A stretch of DNA of 64,000 nt from CAZPHU01 sp964586285 (GTDB lineage Bacteria; Fibrobacterota; Chitinivibrionia; Chitinivibrionales; CAYFVL01). The DNA lies in the NCBI GenBank assembly GCA_964586285.1, contig CAZPHU010000002.1, forward strand, positions 1 to 64,000. Reading direction: 5' to 3'. Numbering within the stretch: position 1 is the stretch's first letter; each line of letters opens with the position of its first letter. Made by a program: the position numbers and the translations under genes. This document shows positions 46,136 through 55,242 of this stretch, piece after piece. The notes beneath the pieces were generated by a model. It was not told the DNA's origin. It ran no database searches and saw nothing but the letters and a program-made list of their open reading frames with translations.

Positions 46136-46513
46136 ATGGTCCGTTCACTTCTGGCAGTCGCACTGACAATGGTTGTTGTAATCGCATGTAGTTCTACTGA
46201 AAGCGTCAAAAGAGAGGATATGTTTGTGGTCTCCGAACAGCTGCGTGAAACCGCTACTGTACAAATGGGTTCCGACAACGACGGGTTCACTAAATTTATC
46301 CCAGAAGGTACTAAGCTAAAGGCTGTTTTCTCCACCACCCCGGCCGCATCTTATTTTGAATGCGTTCCCGTGGAGGTTAACGGACAAGACGATCCGGACT
46401 ATATCGAGACATTCTTTGTTCCTGAATCTATGCGAATGTCCGAAGAATATCAAGGATTTACATTCAGTTTGCCTGTTGAATATATCGGCAGCAAGATTAA
46501 AAGAATAAAATGA
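46136..46513 (+). CDS. small lipoprotein
   Basis: A 125-residue lipoprotein with signal and lipobox VIAC (C18) followed by Ser-Ser. The mature part is beta-rich and has no recognised domain (FVVSEQLRETATVQMGSDND). Ribosome site GAAGGAGGC is good. Gene stands alone, 228 nt after the GT2 gene and 130 nt before the LRR gene. Confidence 0.8.
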   Translation: MVRSLLAVALTMVVVIACSSTESVKREDMFVVSEQLRETATVQMGSDNDGFTKFIPEGTKLKAVFSTTPAASYFECVPVEVNGQDDPDYIETFFVPESMRMSEEYQGFTFSLPVEYIGSKIKRIK

Positions 46514-46643
46514 GCATGAGCTGACGAACGCAAAAGAGATCTCTAAAAATGGTGATTTTAGGTTTTCTTGGTGCCAATAATTTATTATTAGAGGCAGGAT
46601 TAAAATCGAACGTTTTACATCATCCATTCAAATGGGGTAAAGT

Positions 46644-47336
46644 ATGAAATTTTTAGAGATGTCTTTTTTCTGCCTGATGCTCTTAGTTTTCGGTGTTTTT
46701 GCCCAATCAAGTGATAAAGAAATTATCAGGTCGCTTCTGGATATTAACGGATATGAAAACGTGGCAGTGGAAGATGTCGCGACTTTCAAGGACGAAAAAG
46801 CAATCAAACTGAATTTGAATAACCCTGATATCACCCAGGACGGATTCACAATAATTCCTCCGACAATCGGCCAGCTGGCCTCGTTGCTCACTCTGTCTGC
46901 CAACGATAATGATATCAAAACACTGCCCAAAGAAATCGCTAATCTGGTCTCGCTTGTAGAATTGGAACTTAAGAGTAACACCCTTTTTGAACTTCCTCCG
47001 GAAATAGGTAAGCTGAAACAACTTAAAATCCTTGATCTCCGAAACAATGAATTAAGAAAACTTCCGTCGGAAATAGCACAACTCGAAAATTTATGGAAGC
47101 TGCAATTGTGGGGGAATGAATTAAGTGATCTTCCAGAAGAAATCGGAAAAATGAAATCCCTCAAAGAACTGTATCTTCGAAACAATCGGTTAAAAACGTT
47201 ACCAAAGGCGATTATGACCATGAATCTTAGTTATTTAGGAATTCAGGACAACAAGCTCTGCGATCTTGATCCGGAGCTTGAAAGTTGGCTTAAAAAAAGG
47301 GATGAAAGATATCGTTCCTGGCAAAAGTGCTGGTGA
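46644..47336 (+). CDS. exported leucine-rich repeat protein
   Basis: A 230-residue exported protein. The signal peptide (FFCLMLLVFGVFAQS) is followed by about five leucine-rich repeats with the consensus LxxLPxEIxxLxxLxxLxLxxN (for example LPPEIGKLKQLKILDLRNN), spanning residues ~75-205. A C-terminal cap ends in RYRSWQKCW. LRR domains bind proteins. It is probably a periplasmic or surface adaptor. Both this gene and the downstream minus-strand pair converge on a hairpin at 47344. Confidence 0.9.
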   Translation: MKFLEMSFFCLMLLVFGVFAQSSDKEIIRSLLDINGYENVAVEDVATFKDEKAIKLNLNNPDITQDGFTIIPPTIGQLASLLTLSANDNDIKTLPKEIANLVSLVELELKSNTLFELPPEIGKLKQLKILDLRNNELRKLPSEIAQLENLWKLQLWGNELSDLPEEIGKMKSLKELYLRNNRLKTLPKAIMTMNLSYLGIQDNKLCDLDPELESWLKKRDERYRSWQKCW

Positions 47337-47343
47337 AAAGAAG

Positions 47344-47361
47344 AGGCCTTTAAAGAGGCCT
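47344..47361. terminator. hairpin between convergent genes
   Basis: Two AGGCCT palindromes (47344-47349 and 47356-47361) can pair across a 6-nt A/T loop, followed by TATTT. The LRR gene and the DUF1854 gene converge here. Weak stem, so a modest terminator at best. Confidence 0.4.
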
Positions 47362-47375
47362 TATTTACTAGAGAA

Positions 47376-47849
47376 TCAAATAAGCCGATTTAGTTGTTGA
47401 GTTGAGCGTTTATTTAGATCTGAACGATTTTTAATTCTGTATCGTCTGTTTTGTTCGTCTGTAATAAGCAAAGAGCCGTTTGCGGACCATATCATACTTT
47501 CCTGACGGTTACGCACTGTGAAAGTTGCCTCGCCACGATCAGTAAGAACCGACCATGTGTCCACACGACGATTATGTGGTTTAATTGAGTAAATTTCTAT
47601 AATCTCAGGAATGAAGTATCGGAATTTTATCTCCTTTTTAACTAACTGCTGCTGATTGAACTGCAGATCTTTGATATTACTTATCATGCCAACCTGCGTT
47701 TTAGCGCCGGTGAGTGATTCATGGATTATGGCAATATAGCTGTCGGGATCTGAAAGAGGAAAAAGAGGCACACACGAGACCGGAACATATTGGCTGCCGT
47801 CTAAGAAAGTAACCTGTAATTCACCTTCGGATTTACGAGAGAAATTCAT
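47376..47849 (-). CDS. DUF1854 family protein
   Basis: A 157-residue (or 163, from a GTG at 47867) protein of the DUF1854 family. It has an N-terminal beta sheet (GELQVTFLDGSQYVPVSCVP, FPLSDPDSYIAI), then FRYFIPEIIEIYSIKPHN and DRGEATFTVRNRQESM. DUF1854 proteins are typically encoded next to a dedicated ABC exporter, and in several genomes that pair is linked to cyanophycin metabolism. Here the ABC gene lies directly upstream on the same strand. No cyanophycin synthetase is in the window, so the link is only by homology. I prefer the ATG, preceded by GGAAAAG. Confidence 0.8.
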   Translation of the reverse strand: MNFSRKSEGELQVTFLDGSQYVPVSCVPLFPLSDPDSYIAIIHESLTGAKTQVGMISNIKDLQFNQQQLVKKEIKFRYFIPEIIEIYSIKPHNRRVDTWSVLTDRGEATFTVRNRQESMIWSANGSLLITDEQNRRYRIKNRSDLNKRSTQQLNRLI

Positions 47850-47876
47850 ATTATCTTTTCCAGTCACTTTTCTGAA

Positions 47877-50087
47877 TCATTCATTTAAAGCAAAAATGCG
47901 GTTAAGTTCCTTTTGAGTTGAAACCAGCCGGCTGAACAGCCCTTGCCTTTCTAATAATTCCTCATGCGTACCGATCTCGACAAGTTTACCCTCATCAATC
48001 ACGAAAAGTCTGTTACAGTTGCGCAGGGTGGACAATCTGTGAGCGATAGCAATAGTTGTACGGTTATGAGTCAGGCGATCTAAAGCTTGTTGAATTTTCG
48101 CTTCGGTTTCCGTGTCTACGGAGGATGTCGCTTCATCGAGAATGAGCACACGCGGATTGCGAAGTATTGCGCGTGCAATGGAGATCCTTTGTTTTTCACC
48201 ACCTGACAATTTGTTGCCCCTTTCCCCGACCTGAGTGTCATAGCCGTCAGGTTTCTTTAAAATAAAGTCGTGTACATTTGCCGCTACTGCTGCTTCGATT
48301 ACCTCTTCGGGTGTTGCATCAGGCTTCGCATAGGCGATATTTTCGTAAATCGTACCATTAAAAAGAAAAGTTTCCTGAAGCACGATTCCGATATGTGACC
48401 GTACATCTTTAAAATTTACCTTGCTTATGTCGTGTCCGTCTATCAGAATGCGTCCGTCGTCGGGAGAATAAAGACGGCAAATAAGATTAATTAGAGTGCT
48501 TTTTCCGGCTCCGCTTTTTCCTACAAGTCCCACAATTTCATTTTCCTGAATTTCAAAGCTCATATTTCGGATGACAGGCTTAAGCGAATTGTAGCCGAAT
48601 GTTACATTATCAAATGTGACGGTACCCTTTATCTTCTCCAAACGTATAGCAGCGGGCACATCAACAATTTCAGGATCTGTGTCAAGAACATCAAAAAGTC
48701 GCTCCGCGGCACTCAAGGAGCCAAACAGCATATGTGTCATTCGGGAAAGTGTAAATACCGGCCGATAAAACATAGACAGGTATCCGGCGTAAGCTACCAC
48801 CGAACCGATTGACATTCGGCCGCTTAAAACGAGATCCCCTCCCACAAACCATACCAGAACAGATCCGATGATAATCAGTACATGCATAAATGGATTGTAC
48901 AGGCTCCACATTTTGCTCAGCTCTATGCCTGCATCGCGATATGAGCAGTTGAATGAATCGAACTTTTTTATTTCCAACGATTCCTGCCCAAATGACTTAA
49001 TGACTCGAATACCCGAAACTGAGTCGTTAACAGCAGCACTTAAACGGGCTCGATTGTGAAAAAAACTGTGCATATACTGATGAATTTTCGGAAAAATACG
49101 GAGTAAGAAAAAAACCGTAGCTATGATGGGCAACAGAACAAATGCTGTCAGCCGCCAACTAAGAACAAAAAGAAAAGTTCCCACTCCCAGGAGTGTAAGG
49201 ATACTTTCTATTGTCAGAGGCATGAAATTTACCAGAAATTGCTGCAACTCGCCGCTGTCCTGATTAACTCGAGAAACGATTGAGCCTGTGGGATGCTTAT
49301 CGTAAAAGGAAAGCGAAAGTTGCTGGAGTTTTGCATACAGAGCTGATCGCACATCGTACACGGTTTTGTGCCCTAAAACCCCGGAAAGCCTTGCCTGAAG
49401 AGCCGTAAAGAATTGCTGCCCGATATGTGCTCCAAGCAAAACAAGAACAACCGCGGTGAGCCAGTGAGCATTCGGATAATTTCCTGTTGGCCCCTTTGAA
49501 AATACGAAATCTATGAAGAGCTTACTTGTGTAGGGTGCGGCTAAGCCAAAACCGGTTGCTGCCAGCATGCATAATAACAGTAGAATAAGTTGTTTAGTGT
49601 AGGGCCGCGAGAACCGCATCACCCGAAATAAAACAGTTTTTTTCCTTTTAATCCCTGTCGTTTTTCCCCTTTTATCTGCATGGGTGTAAGCGTTAGGCTG
49701 GGCGAAGGTTTTTGTATCTGGTAATTCAAGGAAGGCCTGTATACTTTCTACTATTGTGGCGAAATCTTTATCTTTTTCGTTGGTCCATGAGATTATCCGA
49801 TGCAACCGGCCATTTATAGAAGCTGAAAGCACACTGGAACCGATAAGGGGTTCTATGGTAAAAGTTTCTATCTGGGAGGTGGCAAGGTCTTTGAGTATCG
49901 CCAGCTGTCGCTTACTGTCGTATCCGACTGTGATTAGACGCTTCTCTGTCACGATCAGATAGCTGGAACCGAAATTTCCCTCAAGAGTTATGTCCGACTC
50001 ATAAAATAGCCGTATGGGAGCGCCATGGTAGCGCTGATGCAAAAGCGATAAAATGCTGGGTGGTATTGAGCAAGTCGATAACGCCAT
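47877..50087 (-). CDS. ABC exporter (MsbA/LmrA type) with N-terminal extra domain
   Basis: A 736-residue half-transporter. The first ~120 residues form a PH-like beta domain (GSSYLIVTEKRLITVGYDSK) not found in ordinary exporters. It continues with six transmembrane helices (residues ~160-470, e.g. LILLLLCMLAATGFGLAAPYT) and a nucleotide-binding domain with Walker A LVGKSGAGKSTL, signature LSGGEKQRISIARA, Walker B RVLILDEATSSVD and the H-loop AIAHRLS. It acts as a homodimer. The DUF1854 gene downstream makes this the conserved DUF1854/ABC pair. Confidence 0.92.
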   Translation of the reverse strand: MALSTCSIPPSILSLLHQRYHGAPIRLFYESDITLEGNFGSSYLIVTEKRLITVGYDSKRQLAILKDLATSQIETFTIEPLIGSSVLSASINGRLHRIISWTNEKDKDFATIVESIQAFLELPDTKTFAQPNAYTHADKRGKTTGIKRKKTVLFRVMRFSRPYTKQLILLLLCMLAATGFGLAAPYTSKLFIDFVFSKGPTGNYPNAHWLTAVVLVLLGAHIGQQFFTALQARLSGVLGHKTVYDVRSALYAKLQQLSLSFYDKHPTGSIVSRVNQDSGELQQFLVNFMPLTIESILTLLGVGTFLFVLSWRLTAFVLLPIIATVFFLLRIFPKIHQYMHSFFHNRARLSAAVNDSVSGIRVIKSFGQESLEIKKFDSFNCSYRDAGIELSKMWSLYNPFMHVLIIIGSVLVWFVGGDLVLSGRMSIGSVVAYAGYLSMFYRPVFTLSRMTHMLFGSLSAAERLFDVLDTDPEIVDVPAAIRLEKIKGTVTFDNVTFGYNSLKPVIRNMSFEIQENEIVGLVGKSGAGKSTLINLICRLYSPDDGRILIDGHDISKVNFKDVRSHIGIVLQETFLFNGTIYENIAYAKPDATPEEVIEAAVAANVHDFILKKPDGYDTQVGERGNKLSGGEKQRISIARAILRNPRVLILDEATSSVDTETEAKIQQALDRLTHNRTTIAIAHRLSTLRNCNRLFVIDEGKLVEIGTHEELLERQGLFSRLVSTQKELNRIFALNE

Positions 50088-50386
50088 ATTTTTATAATAC
50101 GTCTAAACTCTGTGCAAATTCAAGAAGCATCTAATTGGTTCGGATGAATGGATTTTGGGCCGATAACGGCTCGCAGGCTTTTCAGCTCAGATGTGAGCTG
50201 ATCGAGCAAGAAATAGAAATTTCCGAATTAGAGAGAGGACAGATTCTGATGCCCCCTCTCTTAAGAACTTTCGGATACCAGGGTAAAAACATCTAGAAAG
50301 CATCAAAAGCAAGTGTTCTTTAACAAGTGCAAAATAAAATAATTCTGCATATATCCAAACGTTCATCCGGTCATAAAGCGCATCGT
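50088..50386. other. 299-bp gene-free stretch between serS and the ABC gene
   Basis: Two hairpins are visible: TCAGCTC/GAGCTGA at 50182-50201 and AGAGAGG/CCTCTCT at 50232-50261. Neither has a T-tract in the direction of serS. The ABC gene promoter (minus strand) should also be here. Confidence 0.4.
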
Positions 50387-51673
50387 TTAGAGTGACGGCA
50401 CCAGAACATCTTTGCCTAGATAGGGGCGAAGAATTTCTGGAATCTTTACGGATCCGTCGGATTGCTGAAATTGTTCAACTATAGCTGGAAGGAGTCGGCT
50501 AGTTGCCAATCCAGATGCATTTAACGTATGAAGAAACTCAAGTTTATTAGTACTTTTTCGTCTAAACCGAATATTTCCTCGACGGCTCTGATAATCTGCC
50601 GCGCAGGAGGCCGAACTAACCTCTTTGTATTCATTCATGCTTGGAATCCAGACCTCAATATCGTATGTTTTTGCCATTGAAGCGCTGCAATCTCGGGCGG
50701 CTAGTTTGGAAACCTGATAATGCAGACCAAGCCGCTGAACCAGCCGCTCTGCCTTGCCAATCATTTCTTCAAGTGCCGCTTCGGAGTCCTCCGGGCGGCA
50801 GTACTGAAATATTTCTACCTTATTGAATTGATGCCCTCTGATCATACCTCGCTCTTGTGTCCGGTAACTTCCCGCCTCTTTTCGGTAACACGGGGTATAT
50901 GCAAACAGTTTTTGCGGCAGCTGATCCTCAGAAAGTATTTCATCTCGGTAGAAATTTATCAGCGCGGTCTCAGCGGTTGGAAGAAGAAAATGAGTGCTAT
51001 TTTGATCCGCTTCTGATTTTAAATGGAAGACATCATCAGAAAACTTTGGGAACTGACCGGCGGTAAAACCACATTGGTGTATCAAAAGGTGAGGTGGTAA
51101 AATAAAAGTGTAACCATCCTTTAAATGTTCGTTAATAAAGTAGTTAAGCAGGGCCCATTCGAATTGGGCACCAATGCCCTTGTAAAGCCAGAAACCGCTT
51201 CCTCCCATTTTCACTCCGCGCTCGTAGTCGACCAGTCCGAGATTCGTGACCAAATCTACATGGTCCTTAGCAGCGAAATCGAATGAAGGCTTTTCGCCCC
51301 AGATCCTGATCACTGTATTGTTTTCTTTCCCACCCGCAACAACATCCTCGGCGGGTATATTGGGTAGAGATACAAGAAATGTCTGTACTTTTTCTTCAAG
51401 CAGCGAAACCAAAGATTCCAGCTCCTTAATCGAGGCCGAAACAGTTTTCATATCATCCAAAAGATGCTGGACATCCTTGCCTTGTTTCTTTAGGCGGGGA
51501 ATCTCGCCGGAAACTGAATTCCTTTTTTGCTGTAAATCATTGAGATTGTTGATTGCTTGTCGTTTGTCTGTGTCCCATTGCATCAGCTCAGAAAAATCGA
51601 CACTATCCATGCGCTTAAGAAGAGCTTTCCTGACCTGCTCGGGTTGTTCACGAATGAGTTTAATATCCAGCAT
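50387..51673 (-). CDS. serS: seryl-tRNA synthetase
   Basis: A 428-residue class II synthetase. It has the N-terminal helical arm (residues ~30-100, RKALLKRMDSVDF to LVSLLEEKVQ) that grips the long variable arm of tRNA-Ser. Motif 2 is CYRKEAGSYRTQERGMIRGH with FNKVE, and motif 3 is NASGLATSRLLPAIVE. It charges tRNA-Ser and tRNA-Sec. The ATG is at 51673. The segment between the two genes upstream contains no T-box that I can see. Confidence 0.98.
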   Translation of the reverse strand: MLDIKLIREQPEQVRKALLKRMDSVDFSELMQWDTDKRQAINNLNDLQQKRNSVSGEIPRLKKQGKDVQHLLDDMKTVSASIKELESLVSLLEEKVQTFLVSLPNIPAEDVVAGGKENNTVIRIWGEKPSFDFAAKDHVDLVTNLGLVDYERGVKMGGSGFWLYKGIGAQFEWALLNYFINEHLKDGYTFILPPHLLIHQCGFTAGQFPKFSDDVFHLKSEADQNSTHFLLPTAETALINFYRDEILSEDQLPQKLFAYTPCYRKEAGSYRTQERGMIRGHQFNKVEIFQYCRPEDSEAALEEMIGKAERLVQRLGLHYQVSKLAARDCSASMAKTYDIEVWIPSMNEYKEVSSASCAADYQSRRGNIRFRRKSTNKLEFLHTLNASGLATSRLLPAIVEQFQQSDGSVKIPEILRPYLGKDVLVPSL

Positions 51674-51808
51674 GACTGACTTTGCTCCTTATTATTCTAT
51701 ATAGTAATTTCATCCAGTGTCACAACTTCAATAGCTGTTTGACTGAAAACGGACAAGCGAAAAATAATCTATCCTTCTTTCCATATCCAACCGCTGCTTA
51801 AAAGTTCT

Positions 51809-52348
51809 TTATTTTCCCTCATAGCTTTGTGTGAAATCGTTAAAATGCACTTTATTCATCAATAAGCTCTCAGCTGGGTGCGGGGTCTTATGTTCCGCGG
51901 GATGACCAACGGCGATGATTGATTCAACACGAATGTCGGTCGGAATGCCAAGATTTTCCCTTACGAACTCCTCAGATGATCGTCTAAAGTTGTGTTTTCG
52001 TTTTCTAATCTGAATCCAGCATGCACCCAGACCCATAGATTCGGCAGCTAATTGGACGATTGTGGAGGCAATAGAACAGTCTTCGACCCAAACATCCGAT
52101 GCTTGCTCACTAGCGCACACAACGATACCAAGCGGTGCCTGAGCAAGAAAAGCTGATCCGTATTCTTTAGATGCGGATAAGGTGTTAAGAAGTGACTTAT
52201 CGGTTACAATGATAAATTCCCACGGGCGAATATTGCGCGATGATGGGGAGCGCAGAAGGCATTCTACAAGAATATCGATTGTGGCGCTATCCACCAGTTT
52301 ATCCTTAAAGACACGAACGGATCGTCTTTGGCGAAGAAGTGACAGCAT
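51809..52348 (-). CDS. nitroreductase family protein
   Basis: A 179-residue FMN-dependent nitroreductase-fold protein. RQRRSVRVFKDKLVD carries the FMN-phosphate arginines, RSPSSRNIRPWEFIIVTD is the classic FMN loop, and the C-terminal AVGHPAE is conserved. VEDCSIASTIVQLAAESMGLGACWI is the family's central helix. Physiological substrate is unknown. A single transcript is likely, without obvious partners. Confidence 0.92.
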   Translation of the reverse strand: MLSLLRQRRSVRVFKDKLVDSATIDILVECLLRSPSSRNIRPWEFIIVTDKSLLNTLSASKEYGSAFLAQAPLGIVVCASEQASDVWVEDCSIASTIVQLAAESMGLGACWIQIRKRKHNFRRSSEEFVRENLGIPTDIRVESIIAVGHPAEHKTPHPAESLLMNKVHFNDFTQSYEGK

Positions 52349-52732
52349 TCATTTCCTCCAGTTCCGTACTGTTTCCGGTTAAAACTTTCCAGCACTGGAA
52401 AATAAATCGTTCAAACAAAAAATGCACATCGGCATGATTTTCAAATATTGTTGTAATTTGCAATACCTAAATCGTATATTACCTGTTCATTCCTTCAAGG
52501 GGAACCTGGGAGATCGTTAATTCCGGGGGTTATAAATCTAGAAGATAGAACTTTCTGTGACATTCTGCAGAGGTATGGATTTAAACAAAAAAAGTTTGGG
52601 AATCGTCACATTCAGATAGCTTATAAGGTTAGCCTCCAAAATTGGGTGCGAAGAAATATCGCGCTTTTTTGTTTTGCCTCTGTTTGAGGTGAGGGGTACC
52701 TGCGAGCAAAAGCCAAGGTTACTAAGAGTCAC
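52349..52732. other. 384-bp gene-free stretch between divergent genes
   Basis: This lies between the nitroreductase gene (minus) and rnhC (plus), so both promoters should be here. A possible plus-strand promoter is TTGTAA with TATATT 18 nt later, around 52453-52482. No gene or strong structure is seen. Confidence 0.35.
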
Positions 52733-53719
52733 ATGAGATACTCAGAGAATTTTAACAGAGCACACGCTAAGTCAGTAACAGATAGTTATTCAAAAATCAC
52801 TGAGATCGATTCGCTGATAAAAATTCACGCTTCTGCTTTAGAGCAAGCGGGTGTTCATCTGCAGAGAAAACAGGAGATGCCCTACGGTACTCAATTTCGC
52901 GTGATTAGCGGCGAAAGGGAAGGGCTTATTAATATCTATTTTTCTCGTAAGAAGGGAATCAGCAAGGTCGATTGCTCCCAAAACGCGGTTTCGGAAATTG
53001 CAATCCGTGTTTTATCCGGCGAAAAGAACTGCGGCCACATAGATGATTCGGATGATTCCGGCGAGGAGCTTGGTTTTAATAAATGGATAGGTACCGATGA
53101 ATCGGGGAAGGGCGACTTTTTTGGTCCTCTGGTCATAGCCGGATTCTTTGCAACAACAGAAATCAAACAAACTCTTTTGGAAAATGGGGTGGCAGACAGT
53201 AAGCAGCTGTCTGCTGTACAGATAAAAGAAATAGCTCAGTGGCTTTCGCGAGAATTTTCCGAACATATAGCCATTGTATCACCTCGTAATTCCAGATATA
53301 ATGAATTGTATACCGGTTTCGGTAATCTGAATAAACTTCTGGCGTGGGGTCATGCTCGTTGTATAGAAAATCTTATGCAGAGCTGGCGGGATGCGCATAA
53401 TGTGATTATTGAGGGGGTGGTGTCCGATCAGTTTGGTGATAAGAAGTATTTGGAAAATGCACTATCCGCTATGAAAAAGATCCGTTTGGTTCAAAGGCAT
53501 AGAGGAGAGTCAAACGTAGCCGTTGCTGCGGCTTCAATAATTGCGCGCAATCATTTTGCCGCACAATGTGTGCGCATGGAACAGACTTATGGAATGAGGT
53601 TTCCACTGGGATGTTCCGGTCAGGTTAAGGCGGCGGCAAAGGAATTTGCAAATCGTTATGGAAAGCATCGTCTTTCCGAAGTAGCTAAAATTCACTTCAA
53701 AACTTATCAGGAGATTTAA
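52733..53719 (+). CDS. rnhC: ribonuclease HIII
   Basis: A 328-residue RNase HIII, which removes RNA from RNA/DNA hybrids. The N-terminal ~90 residues are the TBP-like substrate-binding domain of this family. The catalytic domain begins GTDESGKGDFFGPLVIAG (Asp, Glu), continues VADSKQLSAVQIKE, then RHRGESNVAVAAASIIARN. Presence of the N-terminal domain and the GTDESGKGD motif separates it from RNase HII. The next gene starts 1 nt after its stop. Confidence 0.95.
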   Translation: MRYSENFNRAHAKSVTDSYSKITEIDSLIKIHASALEQAGVHLQRKQEMPYGTQFRVISGEREGLINIYFSRKKGISKVDCSQNAVSEIAIRVLSGEKNCGHIDDSDDSGEELGFNKWIGTDESGKGDFFGPLVIAGFFATTEIKQTLLENGVADSKQLSAVQIKEIAQWLSREFSEHIAIVSPRNSRYNELYTGFGNLNKLLAWGHARCIENLMQSWRDAHNVIIEGVVSDQFGDKKYLENALSAMKKIRLVQRHRGESNVAVAAASIIARNHFAAQCVRMEQTYGMRFPLGCSGQVKAAAKEFANRYGKHRLSEVAKIHFKTYQEI

Positions 53720-53720
53720 C

Positions 53721-54953
53721 GTGCCAGATTTAAAAAAAGCAAAGGCACTGAGAAAGAGCCGCAAATACGACAGGGCTCTTGAGTTGTACCAGGAGCTCTG
53801 GGGTAATGAACAGTCCAGTGATGTCGCGGCGGGTATAGTAAACTGTCTGCGTTCAATGGGACGTCTTGATGAGGCTGAATCGTTTGCCGATGATGCATTG
53901 GCGATAGATTCAGGGCCTGATGCCGCATGGCTGAAGACCGAAAAGGCTTGGACCTTGTATGTAAAATATGTTAAACCTGTTCAAATCGAAGATCGAGAGC
54001 AGTTTCTTCGTGCCGCTCGCGAGGTAATGAAACTGACTAACGATTTCCTTCCTCGAAAACTGACTGCATTTAAAGTTACCGATGTTTTATCGAAGGATGT
54101 TGAGCCCGACTGGCACTCGATTCGTCGCTGGCTCGAAGACATCCGCAGTGTTGAAACCGAACCGGTAAAGGTTGATCCGGGAAAAAAGATGTCGGATAAG
54201 AAGAAGTGGTTTTTCAAATACACTAAAGCTTTGGAGAAAATCGGTGAGTATGATCGCTGCCGAATCTATTGTGAGAAAGCTCAACGTGTATTCAAGAAGA
54301 ATTTTTTCTTCCGCCACCGTGCCGCCAAATGTTCCGTTGCTCAAAAGAATTACAAACGTGCAATGGTCGAGTATGATGCATTGATCAACACAAAAGATGA
54401 ATGGTACCTTCACTACGATTTGGCTGAGATTCACGCAGAACTTCAAGACTGGAATGCTGCTGAGCAGCACATTATTATCGCAATCGTTAAGTGTAAAGAA
54501 ATGCAGCTTAAAATTAAGGCATATCTGGTTTGGGCCCAGATGCTGTTTCGTCTCCAGCCGGCGAACCTATGGATTCCTTTATACCTGTTTATACTTTTCA
54601 AACAGGCGCAAGGATGGCCGGTGCCCGAAGATGCGGAAAAGCTTCTGGAGGAATATCCTGTACCCAGTTCCGAAGATGAACCGGACCTGCCGCAGATGCT
54701 TCGTATAGCCGACAAGTTTTCTCGTAAACGCTATCGTCCATACATTCCCCAAAAAGTGGGAGCGATAAAAAATCTGAGAGAAAAATTCGGCTTTATAGCT
54801 GGTGATGACGGTGTCGACTACTTTTTTAGTATGACCAATTTAACCGGAAGAGTTGAATTAGGCACACGAGTAGTGTTCAATTCCAAACAAGCCTATGATC
54901 GAAAGAAAAAGCGTAAATCAGTGGAGGCAGTAGATATTCGGCTGTTTCGCTGA
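53721..54953 (+). CDS. TPR protein with C-terminal cold-shock domain
   Basis: A 410-residue protein. The N-terminal ~330 residues form helical tetratricopeptide-like repeats (RKYDRALELYQELWG, GRLDEAESFADDALAID, GEYDRCRIYCEKAQRVF, NYKRAMVEYDALI). The last ~65 residues form a cold-shock/S1-like OB fold (GAIKNLREKFGFIAGDDGVD, then DYFFSMTNLTG) with RNP1-like KFGFI and RNP2-like YFFSM. The fusion suggests an RNA-binding adaptor. The start is GTG with AGGAGA upstream, one base after rnhC, so it may be coupled to RNA/DNA-hybrid processing. A strong terminator follows. Confidence 0.85.
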   Translation: MPDLKKAKALRKSRKYDRALELYQELWGNEQSSDVAAGIVNCLRSMGRLDEAESFADDALAIDSGPDAAWLKTEKAWTLYVKYVKPVQIEDREQFLRAAREVMKLTNDFLPRKLTAFKVTDVLSKDVEPDWHSIRRWLEDIRSVETEPVKVDPGKKMSDKKKWFFKYTKALEKIGEYDRCRIYCEKAQRVFKKNFFFRHRAAKCSVAQKNYKRAMVEYDALINTKDEWYLHYDLAEIHAELQDWNAAEQHIIIAIVKCKEMQLKIKAYLVWAQMLFRLQPANLWIPLYLFILFKQAQGWPVPEDAEKLLEEYPVPSSEDEPDLPQMLRIADKFSRKRYRPYIPQKVGAIKNLREKFGFIAGDDGVDYFFSMTNLTGRVELGTRVVFNSKQAYDRKKKRKSVEAVDIRLFR

Positions 54954-54980
54954 CAATATTCTTCACGAAATCTAATTTGA

Positions 54981-55014
54981 AGGCTGCCTGCGTATGTGCC
55001 GGCAGCCTTTTTTT
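54981..55014 (+). terminator. rho-independent terminator after the TPR/cold-shock gene
   Basis: AGGCTGCC (54981-54988) pairs perfectly with GGCAGCCT (55001-55008) around a 12-nt loop and leads into a run of seven T residues. It lies 28 nt after the stop codon. Confidence 0.92.
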
Positions 55015-55156
55015 CGTTCACTTCGAAGTTAATTGATCGTTTCTTTGTTTTCTAAACATCATACATTCGAAAAATCTCACACTCTAATTTCCTGAGCATT
55101 TACTGCGACTGCTCGATTCAAATTCCCAAAGCGGTTAAGTTACTGTTTTTAGATCC

Positions 55157-55185
55157 TTGTATTTCAGCCCAATTGCCTGTATAAT
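55157..55185 (+). promoter_or_regulatory. sigma-70-type promoter candidate
   Basis: TTGTAT at 55157-55162 and TATAAT at 55180-55185 are 17 nt apart, the optimal spacing. They lie about 58 nt before the start codon of the helical protein at 55243 and just after a terminator, so position supports the call. Confidence 0.55.
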
Positions 55186-55242
55186 CATAGTTGTGTAAAG
55201 TGCAAACTGGTTTTGTCACTCCTGAATGATTGGAGCATAATT

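Noticed and set aside
46628..47221. 197-codon minus frame opposite the LRR gene
   Set aside because: The plus frame has a signal peptide and repeated LRR consensus; the minus frame shows only low-complexity Ser/Leu runs mirrored from the repeats.
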